A stretch of 26,938 nucleotides of DNA, taken from the NCBI GenBank assembly GCA_003427395.1, contig BFEA01000115.1:947818-974755 (forward strand). Reading direction: 5' to 3'. Below the pieces are notes generated by a model, which worked only from the letters and a program-made list of their open reading frames with translations, was not told the origin of the DNA and did not search any database. Positions within the stretch are counted from its first letter, which is position 1; the number at the start of each line of letters is the position of its first letter. The DNA is from Chara braunii. Lineage: Eukaryota; Streptophyta; Charophyceae; Charales; Characeae. Made by a program: the position numbers and the translations under genes. Positions 7,969 to 16,460 of the stretch are shown in pieces.

Positions 7969-8920
7969 ACCCAAAAAAAACGGAGGATCTGAGGCAAGTG
8001 CAGTTGTGCGGACACACGCGCGACAGGTGGCGAGGCCTGAAGAGTGATAATGAAAGAGGAGAGGGTATGAGCGAAAGCGGAAGGGGGCAAGCGTGTGGTG
8101 TATGACAGGCACGTGGCAGCCTGGGAGAGAGAAGAGGAGTCAACAAGTGCGGGCGAGTTGCAGGCAGGGACGCGCGAACTCGGGAGATAGCCTCAGCATT
8201 CGTACTCAAGATTTTTTTTTTTTTTGGCTTGCAGAGCCGATACAGAGATCAATGCGTAGCTTTTCTGAGAAACGGGGAGTGAGCTACATGACAGCTATGC
8301 AGATACACGGGTGACACGTGGCACGGCCCGAAGAGAGAGACGCCGACCAGCAGGAAGTGGGGAGAGAAAGGCGGGAATTGAACAAGTGAGGCGGCGGTCA
8401 GTAAGAGGAGAGAGGCGGAAAAAGCGAAAACGGGACAAGTTCGCGTAGCATGACTGACGTCAACGGCTACCTATGTGTTCGTGTGGTGCGTGAGCCTATA
8501 ATGGTCGATAGAAGAGAGAGTTTTCTCTCGTGTGAGAGAGAGACCTGGGCGACGCGTGGCATGTCTCTAAGGGATACAGTGAGAGAGAGTCAACGAGGGA
8601 GACAGGACGACTGAAAAGTTGATGCGCGGGGACACGAGGGGAGATCATTAACTCGGGGTGATTTTCTTGGCGATCGCCAACTGCTCAGTGCAAGCTCGGA
8701 TTATAGATAGCGTTCACGTGACTTCGTCGCTAACGAAGAGACGAGGGTCACGATTGGGAGAGGGGTGCGAGCAGATAGGAGGAAAGGACTGGTGCGTACG
8801 AGTAGTAAGTGCGTGACAAGCATGCATGTTTGAAGAAGGTTGACTTTAGTTTGGCTATGGCACGTTGAAAGTTAACTCGAAGCGGCACGCATGAAAATCA
8901 AGTAGAGAGACTTACGAATC
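7969..8920. other. Purine-rich tract with diverged repeats around an ACGTGGC motif
   Basis: The + strand is dominated by GA-rich words. Loosely similar patches recur: GACACACGCGCGACAGGTGG (8009), GACAGGCACGTGGC (8104), GATACACGGGTGACACGTGG (8301) and GCGACGCGTGGCATG (8548). The GAAGAG and AACAAGTG words nearby recur too. GAGAGAGTTTTCTCTC (8514-8529) is a small hairpin. CTTCGTCGCTAACGAAG (8722-8738) is another. Minus-strand open frames up to 150 codons here are Pro/Ser/Leu-rich shadows of the purine bias. Confidence 0.45.
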
Positions 8921-9920
8921 TTGAGTTTGCGGACATGAATCGTGTTTTAGCCAGTTAATTTCCTATCCTCAATGAGTACTGGTTTTTGGGACGAGCTCCG
9001 AACCGACTTACCTTCTTGGTCGCGCCGGTGTGGGGCTGTGACATAAGAGGTCCCCTCCGCCCTTATCTCTAAAAAGTGTGAGCTCGAGTTCGTGCCGCGA
9101 AGAGTTGTAGACAAATTTTCATTTTGAGGGCTGAGAGTGATGGGAGACAGGCTGGTGATCAGCGATGGGCTAAGAAGATGTGACTTCTGTTAGACTGTGG
9201 ACGCGGGCTCGAAACTCTACACGCGAGAACCAGTTACCTTTTATTGACAAGGGTAGTAGGCTAATAGCAGTGAAACTGGAGGGGGTTAAATCGAGTGACA
9301 GCTAAGTATGTTTGAGCGTTGAAGGTCACGTCATTCAATGGAATTGCTAATTAACGTTCACGATCTTAGTAAACTGTTAGAAAATTAATAAAACTCCTGT
9401 TTATTGCTTTCTTGCTTAAATCCCGACTGGCCTGACTATGGAATGAGCGGATAATGTTCGAAAACGTGAAAAGACTATGTGCTGCATAGGACAAGCCTCG
9501 CTACTGGTTCTGATCCCTCCTTCTTAAGGTTTTGTTTTCGGTGAAGTATTCCCTGGTTGATTAACTGACTTGGGTGCTTGCCCTGCAATACCCCTTTCCC
9601 TGAAAGATACTTGTACTACTCCTCGTAATTGCCTAAACTGAGTTGAGCGTGTATCGAGGCAATTTTCTCTTTTCCTTTACTGATGGTTTAGTTCTGAGCA
9701 TTGATTGATGAACAAGGTAAAGTTAATCTTGAGGAAGATTGCTTATCGACTGGCTAAGTATCTACTTGACGGAGATTAGTTAATCTTTATCAATGCTAGC
9801 TTGTTGATCAGTATCCAGTTTTAGTTAGTTCACGCGAACAATGAGCAATGGGCAAGTGATTGGGAGAATACGTGCATTTATGGGTTTGAGAGAATCGAGA
9901 GAATATTTATACTGTGCAAG
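8921..9920. other. Intergenic sequence, no gene seen
   Basis: The base composition is mixed and rather AT-rich, with stops in every frame at short intervals. No repeat partner elsewhere in the window was recognised. Confidence 0.45.
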
Positions 9921-9968
9921 CTCACTAGGGCACCCAACTGAGCTTTGGTGTCCCAATTCCTCCGTGAG
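9921..9968. other. Two-part inverted repeat
   Basis: The inner arms GGG-CACC (9928-9934) and GGTGTCCC (9947-9954) pair with one bulge. The outer arms CTCAC (9921-9925) and GTGAG (9964-9968) pair with an internal loop. It could fold as a hairpin; no neighbouring gene explains it. Confidence 0.4.
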
Positions 9969-10614
9969 TTAGACTTCAAACCATAAGCATAAACAAGGCA
10001 AAACTTCGTAATGTATCAAAACACACTCATGATGGATTGTACGGGTTCGTCTTGGCCAATATTCAAGCACCTACCACTAACTAAAGTCGGATCAAGTGTT
10101 GAACGTGAACAAATTGACCTCGTGTAGTGCCCAAGTGGTTGATCCTATCCGTGCAGTCATACATAAGGGTCGGAAAAAAGACCGCCTCCGGATATCTTCC
10201 ACTCCTTTACTATCCGAGGTATCAAACTCAGTATTAAGCGGTTCATTAGACCCTCTTGCAAGTGAAGCTGCTCGTTTTGGGAATAAGCAACTTATGATCC
10301 CCAGACGTACTGAATGTAAGATGTTCGTCCATCTAGTTTGGTGACCCATTTGTAGCATCATCAACAGTGAGTTGTCGACGAGACATGCTACAGTGAACAC
10401 GTTGTGGATGGTACAACAGGTCCTCGCCGATAAGAGGGAGCGTGCTGATAACGCCCGGTGTGTAACCTTGGTCACAGTCTGCACACCACCGTTTTTCAGG
10501 GTGGAAATGCGAGGTGTTGGCCGAAGAAAAACGGGATGAATGGTTTATGAGAGATGGTACAAGTGTCGGAGCTGGCTGAACTGGGTTCAAACCCGGGAGT
10601 GAGTGACTGAAAAC
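9969..10614. other. Sequence with opposing short open frames, no supported gene
   Basis: A minus-strand frame of 130 codons (10092-10484) and a plus-strand frame of 82 codons (10096-10344) overlap almost fully. Neither has a recognisable motif or a composition that favours it. GGGTTCAAACCCGGG (10583-10597) looks like a T-arm at first sight but no tRNA can be folded around it. Confidence 0.4.
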
Positions 10615-10656
10615 CAGAGAACTAGTAGTCGAAAATGGTTCACTAGTAGCTCTCTG
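10615..10656. other. 12 bp hairpin with a 3 nt bulge
   Basis: CAGAGA-ACTAGT (10615-10626) pairs with ACTAGT-agc-TCTCTG (10642-10656) across a 15 nt loop. A perfect palindrome, CTACCCGGGTAG, lies at 10685-10696. Confidence 0.5.
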
Positions 10657-10696
10657 TCTTTACCTAACGGACTGCTAAATACTACTACCCGGGTAG

Positions 10697-11725
10697 ATAC
10701 GGGTTCAGTCGAACTTACGAGCCCAATCTTATTTTGTTAGTCCCTGGGACTGAGGGAGGGACTTGACACAGAACATATGAGAGTCTCACGAGGTTGGCTA
10801 CAGTGCATTCAGCATCCTAGAAAGTTGTCCTTTAGACTTCGGATGTTACCTGCAGGTCAAACACCTATTATCTGCAGTACCTTGGGCTTCCCCCATGAAT
10901 GGAGCATTGTGATTTGGCATTGAGCAAACTTTCTCTAGGATCTAAGCTCACGTGCCAGGCGGACGAATGGATGAGCGGTATTCCAGCCTAATAACTGTTT
11001 TTCTTTTAAAAAAGCCTGACTATAAACCCCGGGGCATCTTTTGCGGTCCGCTCAAGTAGCATTCAACTCTTGGAATCCAAACACCTTCTCAGAGCCACGG
11101 TACAGAGTTATGTTGCATGAGTGAACCAATAATTATCGGTCATTCTTGACAGCTACTCAGCTGAATACTGAGGCCTGCTTACAGGTTGGAGACTGGTGAT
11201 ATGAAAATAACATTATGACGCCCTCAAACCAAGTTAGTTAATTCAAACCGAATTCCAATAAAATTATGATACTAAGTTTAACCCACGCCTTTGAGGGTAC
11301 AGAGTCCAGCAAAATTGTCTTCAGTCTGGTTCACTTGTCATTAAGGATCCAGTAAAGTGACAGGAAAATATGAGAAAAAACGAGATTTTAGTAGTGAAAA
11401 GCAACTTAGTCAGGGACAAGAAAAAGGGATGGGAGGATGAGGCGTGCCGAGATATGGAGTTAAATAGGCAACATTTGCGAGAACGGGCGGTCCAGATGCC
11501 ATTGGTCAAAAGGAAAAAGTATATAGAATATGTGTTTCTATTTCTACGGAGGCGATGACAAACTTCACCATATCAGCTCCTCGCTAGAGAGCGTGGAAAA
11601 GGCGGAAAAGAAGCTCGCATAAGCTTGGCAGTGATCAAACTGCCACCCTCCCAAAAATCTATTGGAGTCTGAACGGTAACAAACTGCAACCCTCTCTTAT
11701 TGTATAACGGCCTATGATCTCACGA
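10697..11725. other. Intergenic sequence, no gene seen
   Basis: Only short frames occur. A Lys/Arg-rich 62-codon frame at 11370-11558 sits in a purine-rich patch and lacks any motif. No repeat partner was recognised. Confidence 0.4.
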
Positions 11726-11785
11726 CTCCGTGGCTCAATGCATTTGCGCTTATTCAGACAATAAAGAGACAATTTACCAACTATA

Positions 11786-12092
11786 TTCAGGCAATACTCA
11801 GAGGGATATTTCGTGCTCAAGGCGCTTTCAAAGCAATGCTCAGAGTGATACTTCGTGCTCAAGGCATTACCCAATCAACAGACAATCAGAAAACAGACTC
11901 AGACTCTACTCAAGCAATACTCATATGTTACTCAAGCAATACCTAGGGATCACTCAAGTGAGACTTTGACACTACTTAAGCAATACTCGGACGTTACACA
12001 AACAATGTAACAGTTTTAGCGTTACTTAAACGATGCTCAAGCGTTACTCAAGCAAGACTCAGACACTACACTAGCAAAATACTCAGGTCCAA
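11786..12092 (+). repeat. Degenerate array of ~21 bp units (ACTCAAGCAATACTCAGACGTT-like)
   Basis: The words CTCAAGCAATACTCA, CGTTACTCAAGCAA, CACTACTTAAGCAATACTC and GTTACTTAAACGATGCTCAAGC recur with drift. The left end contains a better-preserved ~42 bp pair (GCAATACTCAGAGGGATATTTCG at 11787 and GCAATGCTCAGAGTGATACTTCG at 11832). In one frame the units translate to Gln/Leu/Ser/Thr-rich peptide (such as LLKQYSYVTQA) with few stops, so it might be a decayed low-complexity coding region upstream of module 1. Confidence 0.65.
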
Positions 12093-12199
12093 AAAACAGA
12101 AAACAAAGATCAAAGAACAACAATCAGGACAGCAACAAGAACAGCAACCGGAAACGGTAACCAGAAAATAGTCCTCAGAGATATGCATCAGTTCAAGGA

Positions 12200-12460
12200 A
12201 GATTAGATTCAAGGCAATCGGACTTGAGTTCAGTTCACTTATTCAGATATTCAGCAATCGACTCAGCAACTAGTTTCAACACTCAACTCGGCAATCAGTT
12301 CCGCAACTAGTAATCTCAACAGCAGTCAGTTCAGATCAGCACTCAAATCAGCGTTCAGATCAGCAACCAGACCGTTTATCAGTTCTCAGCGATCGGTGCT
12401 CTGCAAGCATTTATTCAGTTTTCAACAAGTGGTGCTCAACAGTCAGTTTTCAGTGATCGT
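12200..12460 (+). repeat. CAG/ATCAGCA-rich low-complexity tract
   Basis: The words TCAGCAA, CAGTTCAG, ATCAGCACTCAAATCAGC and AACTAG recur irregularly. One frame is Gln/Ser-rich (AIGALQAFIQFSTSGAQQ). The tract joins the ~21 bp array on its left to module 1 on its right. Confidence 0.45.
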
Positions 12461-12492
12461 CAAATCCGTTTGTACCAACCAGCCTACCCATG

Positions 12493-12999
12493 AGTGCAGT
12501 CGAATCCTTTCGGGTCAGCGAGTCGGTGCTGGTCAATCTCAATCAGATTTCGTGCAAATAGGCATTTCGTTATCAGTATGCTAGTGCTATTGGTTTCAAA
12601 CAAGGTGATTAGTCAATCTTCGTTGTCCAGGCCAGTTTGGCTGATGGCACTATCCACGACTTGAGGCCCTATCTGAAGAAGGGTAAAGAGGCTCACGTGA
12701 ATTTTGATGCAGTATGGATCTCCGCCACGAGGTATCTCAAGCAGAGGGAGAGAGAGCTCGATGAGAGCGGCACGACACTGATCCGCAGCTTTGGGCCCAA
12801 GCTCTATTCTTACTACCCCAAACCTCTTGTTCCTTCCCTCCCTACAGATGGCACGAGTTGACTTAATATAGTAGGTTTGGCAAAGAGGTATATCTCTTCG
12901 GCGGTGATCAACGTTGAGGCACTAAAAGAGCCGACCGAGTACCCATACCTCAGGCGAGGAGTCTTCTCAGTGGACGGGTTGCCTACGTTGTGGTAGGAG
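12493..12999 (+). pseudogene. Module 1 of an unknown protein family (broken)
   Basis: One reading frame carries the whole module with stops at 12559 (TAG), 12610 (TAG) and 12859 (TGA), ending at TAG 12997. Visible parts in order: SESVLVNLNQI, AFRYQYASAIGF, a strand FVVQASLADGTIHDLRPYLKKG, a charged helix RYLKQRERELDESG, a Pro-rich link YYPKPLVPSLP and the C-terminal LNIVGLAKRY. The TGA at 12859 falls exactly where modules 2-5 have a Trp in an N/D-W motif, which suggests TGG to TGA. No intact start is evident. The family is not one I recognise; the repetition of the same order of parts in neighbouring copies is the evidence that it is coding in origin. Confidence 0.7.
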
Positions 13000-13930
13000 T
13001 TCTGCTCTATGGTTAACTTTCGTGTCATGTACCTCGGATGGTCATGCTCAGAGCTTGCTGGTTTCAGGTGACTCTTTGTCACGAGGCCTCAATCTCAGAT
13101 TGTACGTGGGCGTGGGTCACAACACCAGAAATGAACAGCGAAATGAGAGATTGAGAGAGACTGATCACAGGGATGAGTGAGGACTCTTGAGAGGTGCTGA
13201 CCACACTTGCTGATATGTACCTTCAGGGACTATTATGAGTTCTCATTCTTCCCTCATTCATTTGAATCTGTCATTGCTCGAGTAAGTCGGTCTTGCTCCT
13301 TGCATTAATCTTGCCTGGTGATTGCTTTCGTGGATGACTCTGTCACAGTTCTCAAAATCAGATTGACATAATTGATGCATGTTGAGCACTTCATAATGAT
13401 TATTATTTGCATGATTCTCTGCTATTCCGAATCAAACTAAAAGATTCCTAAGACAGGAGACCGGTGAAGACCGTAATTGAAGGGTCTCGCTCGAAGCCGG
13501 ACGCACACAACAGGAAGGGATTTGCATTATTTAATTTATTTTATTTATTGCAATCAGGTACAAAATCTTGCGTGACAGCCTGTTGGCTTTCCGGTCGCCT
13601 GAAGCGGTCCGACTGGAAAAAAATGCGACAAAAATGGCGCCGTTGCAAGGGACATGAAAAGATTTTCGTGTCCAGAACGAGCCTAGGTCATCATCATCAT
13701 CATCATCATTATCTTTGAGCTTTGATTAGGACTTGAGAACTGTTGATATTTTTGTGAGCTTCATGTAAATTTTATTATTCTCATTTGAGTCTCGATTCTC
13801 TTGAGAATCACAACTGCTAACAATGATTTATTTCTTCCTTGTATGAGGTACCACACTGGATCGGGAAAAGGAGATTGATATTATTGACTAGAGAGAATCA
13901 AGCTTGACACCAGGTATGCTCTATTATCTT
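13000..13930. other. Spacer between modules 1 and 2, with (CAT)n microsatellite
   Basis: About 950 bp have no readable module. GAGAATCA-type and TTGAG words are common. TTTAATTTATTTTATTTATTGC lies at 13532-13553. A CAT microsatellite with about seven repeats runs at 13688-13711; it makes a poly-His run in one frame, which is not evidence of a gene. Confidence 0.5.
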
Positions 13931-13948
13931 CCAACACACTGAAGGGAA

Positions 13949-14400
13949 TTGAAAGGAAAAGAAAAAGACGGATCGAGACAAATGTTGGTCGATGGTGTTC
14001 TGAGAGAATTGTCTAAAGTTACCACAAGAGGAATATTTCCTTACAGATATGAGGCTTGTTGGGGCTATCACTCTTGTGGTTCAACCATCTGCGTAGTGCT
14101 GACTCACTTCTTGGAGGGAGACATCTATGATATCCATCCCTATATCAAGGAAGGAGGCAGCAATGATATTGAAAATTTTAATTGGTTATGGGAGATCGTG
14201 ATCCAATTTATCTATGATGAAAAGACAGACATGATCAAGCTAAAAGAGAAAGGTGGAATGGGGTATTACTGCCAGTAACATACAAGACTGCTCCAATCCC
14301 GCCTATACCTGACAGCTATTGTGATGGGACTAACTGGTTGCCGATAATCAACATGGTATTGACAAGAGAAAAAAAAAACGGTGGTCATGAGAGCTGAAGA
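13949..14400 (+). pseudogene. Module 2 of the unknown family (frameshifted)
   Basis: The frame is open from 13949 to 14278. It contains GVLRELSKVTTRGIFPYRYE and then a strand and acidic turn CVVLTHFLEGDIYDIHPYIK. A predicted helix WLWEIVIQFIYDEKTDM follows, then LKEKGGMGYY. The C-terminal part continues in another frame from about 14275: APIPPIPDS, then the conserved NW in TNWLPIINMVLTREK. The frameshift is near 14274-14278. It aligns with module 1 at FEG/ADG-x-I-x-D-[IL]-x-P-Y-[IL]-K and with module 4 at P-Y-x-Y-E-A. There is no signal peptide or membrane segment. Function unknown. Confidence 0.7.
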
Positions 14401-14865
14401 GATTTTAGTAGAAAAAATCAGACAAAGAAGGTCAAAATTTTGGCAGAGGTTCGGGTCCAAGTAAAGAGAACGTCTAATGTCTCCTAAGCTCACTAAATAC
14501 TCTAAGCAAGAGAGAGGCATTTGCAGTTGTTTGGTATGAGATGGTCGAGAGCGGAAGGGAGTAGGAACGATTATATGTACTGACATTCTATTTCACTGAC
14601 CTGGATGTGTATGACGTAAGAATTTATGTTCCAAAGGGAAAAAGTGCTGACGCAGTATATAGGAGATGCTGGAGATTTGCTGAAGAAGTCGTATTGAAAG
14701 AGAGAGAGAGGCTTCAGAGAGATAACAAGTGCAGCCGGATCTACTCGATTTACTGTCTTCAAGGGATTTCCAGCTCCTCCCTTGCCTGATATAAATTTAT
14801 GAAAATATGATTGGTTTGCGGTGATTGAGTTTGCCCAGAAAGTGAAAAGAGGTCACAGAGTCTGA
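14395..14865 (+). pseudogene. Module 3 of the unknown family (stops and frameshifts)
   Basis: Parts in order: a basic start AEEILVEKIRQRRSKF; then, in another frame, GPSKENV with a stop (14478) and CLLSSLNTLSKREAFAVVWYEMVES; a TAG stop near 14562; then RLYVLTFYFTDLDVYDVRIY and VPKGK, followed by the charged helix EEVVLKERERLQRDNKC. A further shift leads to FKGFPAPPLPD, a TGA, and KYDWFAVIEFAQKVKRGH. It is the closest relative of module 4 (YVLT-x-YF-x-DL-x-x-YD-x-x-IYVPK shared). Its final TGA (14863-14865) overlaps the ATG of module 4 as TGATG. Confidence 0.72.
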
Positions 14866-15359
14866 TGAGTCGACGCTATATACCCTTGAGAGAAAAATCT
14901 AAGCTTAGACTGATAAGAGGCCATGAAGGGCTGAGTAAGGATGAATCAGACAAGCTACTGAATTCCTTTAATTCTATAGCGGGTAGGGCAGTAATTCCTT
15001 ATGAAATCGTGAGGTATGAAGCCATAAAGAGATCAGGACAAAAACAGGACACTCTGTATGTTCTTACATGCTATTTTATTGATCTTGGTGAATATGATAC
15101 TGGGATTTATGTTCCGAAGCAGAGATTTGACGAAAGTCGAAAATGTGCGTGTTGGCAACGAGCGTCGAATCTTGTGCATGATGAGAAGAGACGATTAGAG
15201 CGAGAGAGAAAAAACTTCCTCTTTAGTACCTATGTCAGACCTTTTGTTGGGATACCATCCCCACCTGTTGGGGGACTCACATTCCCAAGATACAATTGGT
15301 ATACCATGATAAAGTTTGCATGGAAAGTGAGGAGAGCCCAAGAAGAATACTCCCGGTAG
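14865..15359 (+). CDS. Module 4 of the unknown family, best-preserved copy (164 aa)
   Basis: This is a complete frame from ATG 14865 to TAG 15357. Order of parts: basic N terminus (1-25); GLSKDESDKLLNSFNSIAGR, probably helical (26-45); VIPYEIVRYEAIKRSGQ (46-62); a strand pair with an acidic turn, YVLTCYFIDLGEYDTGIYVP (67-86); a charged helix ASNLVHDEKRRLERERKN; a Pro-rich turn GIPSPPVGG; and a C-terminal helix with NWYTMIKFAWKVRRAQEEYS. There is no signal peptide, membrane segment or catalytic motif known to me. The Arg/Lys-rich helix could bind nucleic acid; that is inference. It is preceded by module 3 with a stop-start overlap and followed at once by module 5. It may be a translated protein or simply the least damaged copy. 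Confidence 0.6.
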   Translation: MSRRYIPLREKSKLRLIRGHEGLSKDESDKLLNSFNSIAGRAVIPYEIVRYEAIKRSGQKQDTLYVLTCYFIDLGEYDTGIYVPKQRFDESRKCACWQRASNLVHDEKRRLERERKNFLFSTYVRPFVGIPSPPVGGLTFPRYNWYTMIKFAWKVRRAQEEYSR

Positions 15360-15361
15360 CC

Positions 15362-15873
15362 AGAATAACTACTGTGAGGGGTAAACTCTATGAGGTGATA
15401 GGGTGTGGTAACCTTTTGTGATCTTGAGATATTAGACTTGTGAGAAAGGGCCCATAATATTTCACATCCCAGTGGTCAAATTCCTGAGTACTGGCAGCCT
15501 GGACGTGAGGATTTATGTACCAGCAGGCCTAGAAGAGGAGAACGATTACTTGAAGTGTCAGACATGTGCCTATATTAGTCTCATAAGAACCAAGGAATGA
15601 CTTGAAAAGCTAAAGAGCAAAGTAACTTGGGGGAAAGAAGTAAGAGAATTTGAGAGGCTTCCTGAGTTCTCAATTGCTAAGGGATTTGAAGGATGGAGAG
15701 ATTGGATGCCTCTGTTGAAAGCCATTGCTGAGATTGGTAGAGCAAGAGAAAAAGACTCCATTGTGATGATAAAATCTCAATTTCTGAGTACCTTTGAACA
15801 CAGATTCGAGATCCCTGATTATGTCCAACCCGAGATCTACCTTTCAGATGTTGCTTATAATGATTTAATTTAG
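15362..15873 (+). pseudogene. Module 5 of the unknown family (broken), with C-terminal extension
   Basis: Reading starts with RITTVRGKLYEVIGCGN (matching VTTRGIFPYRYEACWGY of module 2). After stops and a frame change it resumes as IPVVKFLSTGSLDVRIYVPA (matching the strand pair of modules 3 and 4). A TGA at 15598 sits in the charged helix where the others have Arg, as expected from CGA to TGA. The frame then runs open through FEGWRDWMPLLKAIAEIG, which has the conserved D-W, and on to a tail ending YLSDVAYNDLI at TAG 15871. The tail beyond the D-W helix (about 40 residues) is longer than in module 4. Confidence 0.65.
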
Positions 15874-15875
15874 CA

Positions 15876-16100
15876 ATGCCCAGTTTGACTGAACAGTTGA
15901 CACTAGGAGTTGTGTTGGAAGGTAGAGAAGTCAAGGTAGAAGGGACTCTTCCGATCTCTGACAGAAATCTTTTTACCCTAGATGAGCTTGAGTTTTTGCA
16001 GTCTTTCTTTGATCGCATGAGAGATTCTGCCTTAAGAATTGTTACTGACCAGATAGAGATAAGCTATCTGTTAAAGGTGGTGAAAGTGGGAACTACTTAG
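15876..16100 (+). CDS. Module 6, short form (74 aa)
   Basis: ATG lies 2 nt after the stop of module 5. The frame holds LGVVLEGREVKVEGTLPISD, then LDELEFLQSFFDRMRDSALR and IVTDQIEISYLLKVV. It looks like the strand-plus-helix half of the module without the N-terminal helix and NW segment. It resembles module 7 closely in the second half: G-T-[LI]-x-x-x-D-R-x-L, then D-E-x-E-[FL]-[LI], then R-[ML]-R-x-x-A-L-x-[IL]-[IV]-T-x-Q. It could be a fragment or a distinct short family member. Confidence 0.55.
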   Translation: MPSLTEQLTLGVVLEGREVKVEGTLPISDRNLFTLDELEFLQSFFDRMRDSALRIVTDQIEISYLLKVVKVGTT

Positions 16101-16169
16101 AGAGTATCATATCACACTTCTCGGGAACGGGTCTGTCTTGCAAGAAGGATCAATAGTGGGCCGTAAACG

Positions 16170-16436
16170 ATGCAATTAGATTATGAGATTATAGACCTGA
16201 CGCGATATTTTATGATTCGGGGTACTATAAAAGGGTATGATAGAAGATTGAGTAGAGATGATGAAAGAGAATTGATTGAAGATTACATTGGAAGACTAAG
16301 AAGGGTTGCACTGTCCTTGATCACTACCCAATCCATTGTTGCCTTTACCCTATATGTACAGAACTCTCAAGGGGTAGAGCAGATAAGAGAAGAGAGAAAC
16401 GAGTCTGTATCTCTTGCGAGAAAGGTGAGGTATTAA
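16170..16436 (+). CDS. Module 7, short form, directly upstream of gag (88 aa)
   Basis: The ATG 16170 frame reads YEIIDLTRYFMIRGTIKGYD, then RRLSRDDERELIEDYIGRLR and RVALSLITTQSIVAFTLYV, ending in a charged tail SLARKVRY. It pairs with module 6 by the motif given there; SLARKVRY also resembles CLARRIN in the sequence after module 6. The stop (16434) is 25 bp before the first ATG of gag, and composition is the same A/G-rich sense strand as gag-pol, so it probably belongs to the same element. No known function. Confidence 0.55.
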   Translation: MQLDYEIIDLTRYFMIRGTIKGYDRRLSRDDERELIEDYIGRLRRVALSLITTQSIVAFTLYVQNSQGVEQIREERNESVSLARKVRY

Positions 16437-16460
16437 AGGGCAGAGAAGAAAAGGATAAGA

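Noticed and set aside
7660-8209. Minus-strand open frames of 88, 140 and 150 codons
   Set aside because: They are Pro/Ser/Leu-rich, overlap each other in several frames and arise from the purine bias of the + strand; no motif.
10092-10484. 130-codon minus-strand frame
   Set aside because: It overlaps an open plus-strand frame, has no motif or start context, and the composition does not look coding.
10575-10600. T-arm-like GGGTTCAAACCC suggesting a tRNA
   Set aside because: The flanking bases do not form a five-pair T stem, and no acceptor, D or anticodon arms can be placed upstream; it is a simple palindrome.
11370-11558. 62-codon Lys/Arg-rich frame
   Set aside because: It is short, lies in a purine-rich patch and shows no motif or relation to the modules that I can support.
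13464-13718. 84-codon frame ending in a poly-His run
   Set aside because: The His run comes from the CAT microsatellite; the rest has no similarity to the modules.
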